The translations under genes and the position numbers were made by a program. The notes beneath the pieces are model-generated. The model was not told where the DNA came from, did no database searches, and worked only from the letters and a program-made list of their open reading frames with translations. From NCBI GenBank assembly GCA_005877365.1, contig VBPP01000101.1:1-6595 (forward strand): a stretch of DNA of 6,595 bases. Direction: 5' to 3'. Shown here piece by piece: positions 1-6,375 of the stretch. The first letter of the stretch is position 1. Each line of letters starts with the position of its first letter. Origin of the DNA: Nitrososphaerota archaeon (GTDB lineage Archaea; Thermoproteota; Nitrososphaeria; Nitrososphaerales; Gagatemarchaeaceae).

Positions 1-632
1 AGTTGAAGAGGACTCGCTCCTTGGTCGAGAGTCTCATGCTCCTCCCCGTTGCCGTTTCTCCCGTAGTCGTCGGAGTGGTTTGGTCGCCCTCAGGAGTGTG
101 GGACGATGTCAACACCTTCATTCACTTCGTGCTCGGGCTGCAGTACATCGACCTCACCCAGGCCTACGTCTTCCTTCCCGTCATGGCGCTCTCGGAGGCG
201 TGGGAATGGACACCCGTGGTGATGCTGGTGCTTCTTGGCGTTGTGACCTCGATTCCGAGGGAAAGCATCGAAGCCGCCTCGGTGCACGGAGCGAGCGGCT
301 TTCAGATCTTCAGGAGGATAATCATTCCCTCAGTCCTCAGGTCACCGGTGACGCAGTTCGTTGTCGTTCTAAGGTTCATCGACGCGATGCGGGCATTCGA
401 GATACCATTCGCCTGGTCCGCCTGGGTCGGGTCGCCCACCGCCGGAGGCCTCACCGACACTCTCAGCCTCTACCTCTTCAAGCTGCTGGTATTCCCCGCC
501 AACGGTGCATCCCTGCAGTATGTCTCGGCTCTGGCGGTGATTCTCTGCGCGATCACTATAGCATCTACGACCCTCTTGGTACGTCTACTTCGAGGATTGG
601 GAGGAGTCCACAGTAATGCGGAAGCAAGGTAA
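1..632 (+). CDS. Carbohydrate ABC transporter permease, MalF/UgpA type (5' end outside window)
   Basis: Inner subunit of a binding-protein-dependent sugar-type importer (CUT1 family); with the next gene's product it would form the membrane channel. About 209 residues are visible in the frame starting at base 3. Hydrophobic helices lie near residues 11-28, 70-83, 113-130 and 173-198. The permease EAA loop that docks on the ATPase is clear at about residues 90-109 (EAASVHGASGFQIF, followed by RRIIIP). Family members usually have about 280-300 residues with two more N-terminal helices, so the gene almost certainly begins upstream of base 1; the TTG at base 3 is not a credible start. The 3' end overlaps the next permease by 17 bp, showing a shared operon and probable translational coupling. 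It ends in TAA. The substrate cannot be told from the permease sequence. Confidence 0.93.
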   Translation, partial: LKRTRSLVESLMLLPVAVSPVVVGVVWSPSGVWDDVNTFIHFVLGLQYIDLTQAYVFLPVMALSEAWEWTPVVMLVLLGVVTSIPRESIEAASVHGASGFQIFRRIIIPSVLRSPVTQFVVVLRFIDAMRAFEIPFAWSAWVGSPTAGGLTDTLSLYLFKLLVFPANGASLQYVSALAVILCAITIASTTLLVRLLRGLGGVHSNAEAR

Positions 633-1482
633 GCGTATACTGCTCTCTGCGGCGGTTATCGTCGCCTGTCTCTACAGTGTCTGGCCGGTGATGCTCGTGG
701 TCACGGAAGGGTTCGGGATTGACCTCTCTCCCTTCTTCTCAGGAAAGGGCATCAGATTCATTGGGGGCGTCCCCTACTACAGTGGGGGAATCTTCCCCAC
801 CACGATTCACTATCTTGATGTGATAAACGTCGAAGGCTTCCCCCGCCTCGTCTTGAACTCAACTGCGATAGCTCTCATCAATCTGATGGTTGTCCTTGCG
901 GTCGGCATCCCCGCAGCCTACGCCCTCTCCCGCATGAAGTTACAGGGAAAGAGCGTGATCTATGCCCTTCTGTTGGGGCTCAGGACGATTTCTCCCTTTG
1001 CTGTCATCCTCCCTCTCTACCTCATCTACGTTCAGTCCGGGCTCTGGGATACGTATCTCGGAATGGCGCTGGCATACCTCGTCATCGACACGCCCGTCGT
1101 TGTCTGGCTGGTTCGCGGTTACTTCTCGGATATTCCGAGGAGTGTATACGAGGCCGCCGAAGTCTCGGGCGCGACGGAGCGGCAGACATTCTTGAAGGTC
1201 GCCCTTCCGCTGGTTCTACCCGGAATCGCGGCGACGGCAGTCTTCGCTTTCGTTCTCATCTGGAACGAGTTCCTGATGGCAAATCTTCTCGTCGGGCCGA
1301 AAAGCCTGACCGCGACTGTGGGTGTCTGGATCGGAGGAGGGGAGCACGCGGGTTCCTACAAACCAATCGATTGGGACGAGCTTAACGCTGCCGCCGGACT
1401 CGCCCTCATCCCTGCCCTCACGATCGTCCTCGCGATTAGGAAATACCTGGCGCGGGCCTTCACCCTGGGCGTGGCGCGCTGA
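616..1482 (+). CDS. Carbohydrate ABC transporter permease, MalG/UgpE type
   Basis: Second membrane subunit of the same CUT1-type importer, 288 residues, the normal length for MalG-like proteins. An N-terminal helix lies at about residues 8-29, followed by an external loop (about 30-75) and further helices near 80-102, 115-138, 146-166, 200-218 and 257-275. The EAA loop is at about 179-198 (EAAEVSGATERQTFLKVALP), followed by the typical stretch with WNEFLMA at 216-222. The ATG at 616 is favoured because GGGAGGAG at 599-606 sits 9 nt before it, a strong Shine-Dalgarno site inside the upstream gene. The gene ends in TGA and is convergent with the ATPase gene, with only 10 bp between the two stop codons. 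No terminator is visible in that gap. The family call is firm; the transported sugar is unknown. Confidence 0.95.
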   Translation: MRKQGKRILLSAAVIVACLYSVWPVMLVVTEGFGIDLSPFFSGKGIRFIGGVPYYSGGIFPTTIHYLDVINVEGFPRLVLNSTAIALINLMVVLAVGIPAAYALSRMKLQGKSVIYALLLGLRTISPFAVILPLYLIYVQSGLWDTYLGMALAYLVIDTPVVVWLVRGYFSDIPRSVYEAAEVSGATERQTFLKVALPLVLPGIAATAVFAFVLIWNEFLMANLLVGPKSLTATVGVWIGGGEHAGSYKPIDWDELNAAAGLALIPALTIVLAIRKYLARAFTLGVAR

Positions 1483-1492
1483 AGCGGACGGC

Positions 1493-2587
1493 CTAGACGA
1501 TTCGCTCGCTGCTCCGAGCATCGAAGAAGGAAAGCTTCTCGGCGTCCCACCGAACTCCCACCCTCGCCCCCGCCTCCAGCTCGACGCTCTCTTGAGGAGG
1601 GATGGATGCGCTGATGCTACCCTGACCTATTCTCAGGTGTGCAATGACCGTTGAGCCGAAGTCCTCGGTGTAGTCTAGGACTCCGTCGATGTCGTTCGGG
1701 GCTCTTTGAGCTCTGACGAGCTTGACGCCCTCCGGCTTCACGCCGATGATGACGCGTTCAGCCTTCCCCTTCAGTGCTCTTGCGAAATCCTCGCCGACTC
1801 TGTAGGTGAAGCCATCTCCTCTGAGCTCCAGCTTCCCGTTCTCCTCCCTGACTTCCGCCTCAAGCAGGCTGGCGGGTGGATTGCCCACGAAGCCGGCCAC
1901 GAAGGCGTTTCGGGGACGAGCGTAAACTTCAGCCGGCGCATCGTACTGAATGAGCTCCCCTTCATTCATCACTCCTAGAACACTCGCTAGACCCATCCCT
2001 TCAACCTGGTCATGGGTGACATAAATCGTGGTAAGCTTGGTCTCTCTCTGAACTCTCTTTAGCTCCGCTCGCATCTGCAGCTTCAAGGGAGCGTCTAGGC
2101 CCGAGAGGGGCTCATCCATTAGGAAAGCCCTTGGTTCCCTGATTATCGCTCTCCCCAGGGAGACTCTCTGCTGCTCTCCTCCGCTGAGTTGGTTTGGCCT
2201 CTTGTCGAGATGCTGTTCGATCCGAAGCAACTCCGCCGTCCTCCTTACCCTCTCCTCGACCTCTCCCCTTGGCCTGTGACGCACGACGAGCGGAAAGGCT
2301 AGGTTGGCCCTGACGCTCATGTGGGGGAAGAGCGAGTAGTTCTGAAAGACCATCGAGAGGTCACGCTATCTGGGAGAGAGTTCATCCATCAGGACATCGC
2401 CGATGTAGACGGAGCCGGAATCGGGCAGCTCTAGCCCTGCGATGCATCGGAGGAGAGTCGTCTTTCCCGAACCCGAGGGCCCGAGCATCACCGCGAAGGC
2501 ACCGTCGGCCACCTGGAAGCTTACTTTGTTAACGACCTCCCTGTCTCCGAACCTCTTGGTCAGGGCTTCCACCCTCACGCTTGCCAT
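1493..2587 (-). CDS. MalK/UgpC-type sugar ABC transporter ATPase, interrupted by an in-frame TAG at codon 74
   Basis: Nucleotide-binding subunit expected to power the two permeases. Read as one frame it has 364 codons, the usual MalK length. Landmarks in full-frame numbering: Walker A GPSGSGKT 36-43, Q-loop Gln82 in MVFQNYSLFP, signature LSGGEQQR 134-141, Walker B FLMDEP 155-160, switch His192 in VTHDQ, then a C-terminal TOBE/OB regulatory domain from about residue 220 ending in FFDARSSERIV. Codon 74 is TAG, between SPR and RDLSMVFQ, where relatives have one charged or variable residue (PPK-x-RD). No base is gained or lost, and both sides stay in frame with all catalytic motifs. ATG 2587 is preceded by GGAG four nt upstream. 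A restart at ATG 2353 (codon 79) would lack Walker A and has no Shine-Dalgarno site. Either a fresh pseudogene, a sequencing error, or a readthrough codon. Confidence 0.88.
2366..2368 (-). other. In-frame TAG (amber) codon inside the ATPase gene
   Basis: On the minus strand the frame reads CTC TCT CCC AGA TAG CGT GAC CTC TCG ATG GTC TTT CAG. The amber codon is the only break in the frame. A single base change from GAG (Glu), AAG (Lys) or CAG (Gln), all plausible at this loop position, would give TAG. The same gene also ends in TAG (1493-1495). Confidence 0.95.
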
Positions 2588-2596
2588 TGTTCTCCG

Positions 2597-2637
2597 CCAA
2601 GAATGTCACCCGTTCCAAGAGCTTATAATATTCTTGG
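2597..2637. promoter_or_regulatory. Cluster of CCAAGA-type half-sites at the ATPase promoter (possible operator)
   Basis: Three related elements surround the predicted TATA box and transcription start: CCAAGAAT (2597-2604), CCAAGA (2615-2620) and the inverted ATTCTTGG (2630-2637). The first and third form a perfect 8-bp inverted repeat. The second and third form CCAAGA-N11-TCTTGG, 23 bp in all, with the TATA box in its spacer. The first two are in direct orientation 18 bp apart. Binding at this place would block TBP or polymerase, so a repressor is the simplest reading; the regulator is unknown. Confidence 0.45.
2623..2630 (-). promoter_or_regulatory. Archaeal TATA box of the ATPase gene
   Basis: The minus strand reads TATTATAA here. 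The expected start of transcription, about 25 bp downstream, falls near 2600, giving a leader of roughly 13 nt that contains GGAG (2592-2595) before the ATG at 2587. The core TTATAA is symmetric, so direction is assigned from the gene on the minus side. Confidence 0.55.
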
Positions 2638-2692
2638 GTGAAAAGTTTTGGTTGACGATGAACGGCAACCTAACGACTGTCGCGGCTCTCGC

Positions 2693-2710
2693 GGTTTAGG
2701 CTGCCTAACC
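2693..2710. repeat. Short inverted repeat in the intergenic region
   Basis: GGTTTAGGC and GCCTAACC face each other around a single central T, with one extra T in the left arm. It lies about 100 bp past the stop codon of the MFS gene and about 65 bp upstream of the ATPase TATA box. It could be an operator, or a weak hairpin at the end of the MFS transcript. No T-rich tract follows it on either strand, so it does not look like an intrinsic terminator. Confidence 0.4.
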
Positions 2711-2808
2711 CCTCATAGAGGTGCTGTTCGCTGAAGGGAGACGGAAGAGCCCAGGAGGCATGGTGAAATGAACCTGGTTCTCTCTTGACTAGATTCGGCG
2801 ATCGTACA

Positions 2809-4089
2809 TCAATTCAATCCGAGCTTCTTCCAGAGTGGAAGAAACACCAAACCCGCAACGAGAGACATGGCGCCAAAGACTGCAAACGAGGTAAGCGAGC
2901 TTAGTCCGAACGAAACGACAAAGAGCCCCCCCAGGAATGCGCCGGCGCCATAGCCTATGTGCTCGACGGCGTGGTTAGCTCCCATAGCCCCGGCCCTGTT
3001 CTCGACCTGTGTCCTCTCGGCTACGATCACAGCCTGGGGGATTCTGACAAGCATGATCGCGACCCCAAATGCGACCGACCAGACTATCAGTGTAAGCGCG
3101 GTAGGGTTGACGAGTATAGCCACAAGAGCGATCGCCTCGATGACGAATCCGACTATCAGAACCGGCATTCTCTTCTTACTCAGATCAACGAGCTTCCCTA
3201 TCGGCACGGCCGCTAGCGTGCTCGCAATGGCCATGATTGAGATGAGGTACGGACCTACAAACGGGACAGCCTGTCCGCTCGTGCCGTACTGGGTCATGTA
3301 GATTCGAAAGGCGGTGAAACCCATCGAGACGAAGAAGATGGCTAGCAGCGCGATCAGTACGCCTGAATCCTGGACAGCCTTGTAGAGCAACTTGATTTGG
3401 CCTTGAGGTCCGGAATTCGGTCCAACTGTCAGCGAGGCATCACTTTTTCCGACTTCGCCTGATTGCGAGGAGGAGGCGGTCGAGTCGGCATTCCTTCTTC
3501 GCTCAGGCATGCCAACGACCGCGGCCAAGGCCGCCGTCAATAGGATGCCCCCCGTTATGACGAAGGTCCATATGTTTCCAAAGAGTTGCGCCACGATAAA
3601 TCCTAGCGGCGTCCCAAACATGAACATGGCGTACTCCGCCGTTTCTACTAACCCGTAGGCCTGTCCTACGTTTGATGACGAAGATATGTCACCAGCGTAG
3701 GCCAGTGCGCTTGCGGTGAATGTGCCGTGCCCTATCCCGACGAAGAGCAACACCAATGATACGGCTAGAATTACAAAATTCGCGTCAGTGAGCAAGGCGG
3801 TGGCCGGGAGAGCGAGTATCGAGATCCCCGCTGCCACACAACCGACTACGGCCAGCGGTCTTCTGCCGAACCTGTCGCTCAAGCTTCCGAAAGGAACCGC
3901 AAGAACGCCCGAAACCAAAAGATAGACGGCTGAAACAAAGAATCCGAATCCATACGCTTGAAGGGGGTCGACGCCGCGCGCTGTGGTCAGATTGTAGAGC
4001 CAAGTTAGGACGCTGGTGAAGGCCATGTACTCCCCTCCGTAAGACAGGAGGGTCATCGTCGTTACGCCAGCGAGGCCACGCCTGAACAA
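2809..4089 (-). CDS. Major facilitator superfamily (MFS) transporter, 12 helices
   Basis: Secondary transporter of the cytoplasmic membrane, 426 residues from TTG 4089. It has two sets of about six hydrophobic helices separated by a hydrophilic loop at about residues 196-235, rich in Ser, Arg and Gly. MFS motif A is clear after helix 2 (GSLSDRFGRRP, 68-78), and a degenerate copy appears in the second half (GKLVDLSKKRMP, 298-309). A charged turn, MPERRR (194-199), ends the first half. The TTG start is supported by AAGGAG 10 nt upstream; the alternative ATG at 4056 would remove 11 residues but has no such site. The gene is divergent from the dehydrogenase gene and has its own TATA box. Substrate is not predictable: sugar, organic acid or drug efflux are all open. 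It ends in TGA. Confidence 0.92.
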   Translation of the reverse strand: MFRRGLAGVTTMTLLSYGGEYMAFTSVLTWLYNLTTARGVDPLQAYGFGFFVSAVYLLVSGVLAVPFGSLSDRFGRRPLAVVGCVAAGISILALPATALLTDANFVILAVSLVLLFVGIGHGTFTASALAYAGDISSSSNVGQAYGLVETAEYAMFMFGTPLGFIVAQLFGNIWTFVITGGILLTAALAAVVGMPERRRNADSTASSSQSGEVGKSDASLTVGPNSGPQGQIKLLYKAVQDSGVLIALLAIFFVSMGFTAFRIYMTQYGTSGQAVPFVGPYLISIMAIASTLAAVPIGKLVDLSKKRMPVLIVGFVIEAIALVAILVNPTALTLIVWSVAFGVAIMLVRIPQAVIVAERTQVENRAGAMGANHAVEHIGYGAGAFLGGLFVVSFGLSSLTSFAVFGAMSLVAGLVFLPLWKKLGLN

Positions 4090-4099
4090 GCTTTCCGCA

Positions 4100-4105
4100 C
4101 TCCTT
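4100..4105 (-). promoter_or_regulatory. Shine-Dalgarno site that selects the TTG start of the MFS gene
   Basis: The minus strand reads AAGGAG, then 10 nt, then TTG at 4089. The next in-frame ATG (4056) has no purine-rich site before it. The motif lies close to the predicted transcription start near 4105, so the leader would be very short. Confidence 0.5.
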
Positions 4106-4127
4106 ACGCATTCGTTCCGTAGGGCGA

Positions 4128-4140
4128 CATTAAATCTTTC
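4128..4140 (-). promoter_or_regulatory. Archaeal promoter (BRE plus TATA) of the MFS gene
   Basis: The minus strand reads GAAAGATTTAATG. The purine-rich GAAAG fits a TFB recognition element and ATTTAAT the TATA box. Transcription would start about 25 bp downstream, near 4105, just before the AAGGAG site. Confidence 0.5.
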
Positions 4141-4184
4141 TCGAGCGCTTCCAATTTACGGGCAACACCACGGGCCGTCTTAAC

Positions 4185-4192
4185 CTTAAATA
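4185..4192 (+). promoter_or_regulatory. Archaeal TATA box of the dehydrogenase gene, leaderless type
   Basis: CTTAAATA is a strong archaeal TATA sequence. Its centre lies about 28 bp before the GTG at 4217, so transcription is expected to start at or within a few bases of the start codon. No Shine-Dalgarno site precedes the GTG, which agrees with a leaderless mRNA. Confidence 0.65.
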
Positions 4193-4214
4193 GACTAATG
4201 GCCTGGTTTAGTCT
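4192..4214. promoter_or_regulatory. Inverted repeat AGACTAA-N9-TTAGTCT between TATA box and start codon
   Basis: Two perfect 7-bp arms (4192-4198 and 4208-4214) are separated by 9 bp. The element begins at the last base of the TATA box and ends two bases before the GTG, so it covers the region where polymerase would open the promoter. Archaeal repressors often bind exactly here. The arms are centred about 10 helix-turn bases apart (16 bp centre to centre), suitable for a dimeric helix-turn-helix or winged-helix protein. The regulator itself is not in the window. Confidence 0.5.
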
Positions 4215-4216
4215 TA

Positions 4217-6367
4217 GTGACGAGAGCCCTTTCCCATTCAAAGACTAGCATAGCGACTTTATCAATTGTCGCAATCATGTTAGCCTTCTCATCTTACTCA
4301 GCACTAGCTCAAGCACCTTCTGGAGCGCCCCAATGGAACGGCGTGGACGGTAATGAGCACTATAATTGGGACTACGTCCAGCAAAATCAGATTACTCCGA
4401 GCAACGTAAAGGATCTTCAAATAAATTGGGTCTATCCAATTCCGGCGCTTCCCAGTCCGTATGCCACCAGCGCCACCGAAGGTACAATCGTACACACTCC
4501 GATTATCGTGAACGGGATCTCGTATGCCATCACGGAGTACCACCTCCTGCTCGCTGAAAATCTTAAAGACGGCTCCATCATATGGCAGAAGGAGCTTCCG
4601 TATCTTAAGTTCATCAATATCAACACGGTTACCGACCCGGGCTTCAACATCACCGGACATTACCACGCCATCTGGTACACCTCAAATGTCAGGGGGACTC
4701 CTCTCATCTGGATAGTAGCGAACAACTACACCATCTTTGCCTATAACGCTCTGAACGGTGACCTGAATCTTCAATTCAATATGTTCAACCCAAGAAGCAA
4801 GGTTCCTGGGAACTTCGGTCTTTACGGCTCGACAACGCCCCAAATCGTTATCGATGAAAAGAGGAACATTCTTGTCGGGGGCGTCGCGGTCAGTGAAGGT
4901 GTGAATTCAGCGAGGGGCTTCTATGCAGCATACGACATAAGCCAAACCCCTCCAAAATTTCTTTGGAGGACGTTCCTCATTCCTCCACAAGATGGTAGCG
5001 ACCCTAACTGGGCGATAAGTTCGGTCCAAAACATGTCACACGCGTACATATTCGATGGGAAGACTGCGGTCGATCTCAAAGCCCTTCCTGCCAGTCAATT
5101 GCATGACCTCCTTTACAATGACTGGGGGAACTTCGGTTTCAACGGGACACGCAGCTTTGCCGGTGCTGCCACGGCCTGGGGTGGCAGCGGGGCCCTGGAT
5201 CTGAACACGGGGATGATGTACTTGGGAACGGCCCAACCATCTCCAGACTTCAATGCCACCACCAGACCGGGACCTAACCTCTGGAGTGACGCAATCTTGG
5301 CTTTAGACGATGCCACCGGGAAGATCTCGTGGGCATTCCAAACAACGACCCACGATATCGAGGACTGGGACTGTTCCTGGAGCGTCATGTTGGCCAATTC
5401 TACGATTAACGGACAGACACACGAGACGGTCTTCAAGGGGTGCAAGAATGGCTATGTCTACGCGCTTGATGCATCTACAGGCCACATGTATTGGGTCTTC
5501 GACGCCCCGAGCATCAAAAGACTTTGGAAGCCCATCGATCCCCTCAATGCTAATGCCATGAAGATAAACTGGCAGAATCAACCTTCAACAAAGGCGTACC
5601 TTATCACTCCATTCTTTGGCGGTGCGATAGAGTCCGATCCATCGTATGACCCTGTCACCAACACCGTCTTCGTGGCAACCTACAACGTGGTATATTCCGT
5701 TAAGCCATGCGCAGTCACTGGCAAAACAGCCTGTGCGGGCTATTACGCAGAGGGAATTGACTTTAACAGCGTGACTACCGTTCCCAATTCAACCAACACG
5801 ACGGTATGGGCAATCGACGCGAATACAGGCCAAGCCAAGTGGCACTACTTCATAGACGGGATAGGATACAGAGGGGGTATCTCCGTCAGTAATGGCGTTC
5901 TTTTCGTGCCAAGGAACGATGGTGTCCTGGACATGCTCGACGCTACAACCGGAACCGTGTTGGCTTCCAAGCTCATCGGAGGGGCGATGATAACGCAGCC
6001 TGCCATAGCAGCGGACGCAAATGGCAACGTTAAGATAGTCATGCCCGCTTCAGGACCTTCGACAGCGGGGATGCTGTTTGGTGTCGAATCAGTAATAGCA
6101 TCACCGGGGTTCATGTTTGCTCTGGGGCTTGGACCTTCGAGCACCAAGACCTTGACAACCACCGTAGTAAACACGGGTACGTCTGGCGTTGATCCAACCG
6201 CATTCTACTCTCTGGCGGTGGTGACAGCCATTTTCGTGATTGCGACGGGAATCCTCGCTGTGAGGCGCAGGAGACCCGCTGGTGACGGCCCTGTGTGGGG
6301 TGCAGGACCCTTCAGACTACCATGTCAAATCAATCGGGCAGGGTGCTTGAATCGCATTCCCATCTAA
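4217..6367 (+). CDS. Exported, C-terminally anchored PQQ-type beta-propeller dehydrogenase
   Basis: Probable extracellular alcohol or sugar dehydrogenase of the quinoprotein (methanol/ethanol dehydrogenase) superfamily, 716 residues. A signal peptide spans 1-31 with an Ala-Leu-Ala cleavage site (29-31). The propeller starts with NQITPSNVKDLQINW (57-71) and carries repeated W-motif blades such as ALDDATGKISW (362-372) and YALDASTG (415-422). Active-site counterparts by family comparison: Arg159, Glu227 (metal ligand), Trp321 (PQQ stacking), Asp383 (catalytic base), Asp385 (second Asp, as in lanthanide enzymes) and Lys410. The usual metal ligand Asn in GTGN is Gln340 (GTAQ). No adjacent Cys-Cys pair is seen. 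A helix at about 662-682 followed by RRRR anchors it, catalytic part outside. Eight N-glycosylation sequons occur. GTG start fits a leaderless promoter. The family is firm; substrate and actual PQQ binding are not. Confidence 0.88.
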   Translation: MTRALSHSKTSIATLSIVAIMLAFSSYSALAQAPSGAPQWNGVDGNEHYNWDYVQQNQITPSNVKDLQINWVYPIPALPSPYATSATEGTIVHTPIIVNGISYAITEYHLLLAENLKDGSIIWQKELPYLKFININTVTDPGFNITGHYHAIWYTSNVRGTPLIWIVANNYTIFAYNALNGDLNLQFNMFNPRSKVPGNFGLYGSTTPQIVIDEKRNILVGGVAVSEGVNSARGFYAAYDISQTPPKFLWRTFLIPPQDGSDPNWAISSVQNMSHAYIFDGKTAVDLKALPASQLHDLLYNDWGNFGFNGTRSFAGAATAWGGSGALDLNTGMMYLGTAQPSPDFNATTRPGPNLWSDAILALDDATGKISWAFQTTTHDIEDWDCSWSVMLANSTINGQTHETVFKGCKNGYVYALDASTGHMYWVFDAPSIKRLWKPIDPLNANAMKINWQNQPSTKAYLITPFFGGAIESDPSYDPVTNTVFVATYNVVYSVKPCAVTGKTACAGYYAEGIDFNSVTTVPNSTNTTVWAIDANTGQAKWHYFIDGIGYRGGISVSNGVLFVPRNDGVLDMLDATTGTVLASKLIGGAMITQPAIAADANGNVKIVMPASGPSTAGMLFGVESVIASPGFMFALGLGPSSTKTLTTTVVNTGTSGVDPTAFYSLAVVTAIFVIATGILAVRRRRPAGDGPVWGAGPFRLPCQINRAGCLNRIPI

Positions 6368-6375
6368 GCACAATC

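Noticed and set aside
80..616. Long plus-strand frame inside the first permease
   Set aside because: Arg, His and Ser rich with no recognisable motif; it is the out-of-frame shadow of the permease, which carries a clear EAA loop.
1493..2353. Separate ATPase gene starting at ATG 2353
   Set aside because: It begins in the middle of the Q-loop stretch, lacks Walker A and has no ribosome site. It is the second part of the gene that starts at 2587.
2658..2699. 13-codon plus-strand ORF in the intergenic region
   Set aside because: Although the symmetric TATA core at 2623-2630 could serve it, it is too short to support and has no ribosome site.
2652..2728. Possible C/D-box guide RNA (ACGATGA followed later by CTGA)
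   Set aside because: The C box has a mismatch, and no convincing internal D' and C' boxes were found.
3785..4111. Minus-strand frame from ATG 4111 overlapping the MFS start
   Set aside because: It has a proper ATG but its product is rich in Arg and Ser without hydrophobic helices. The MFS frame over the same bases encodes helix 1, helix 2 and motif A.
4304..4666. Minus-strand frames within the dehydrogenase (also 5113-5445 and 5845-6174)
   Set aside because: No promoter, ribosome site or known domain; the plus-strand frame encodes the conserved propeller through all of them.
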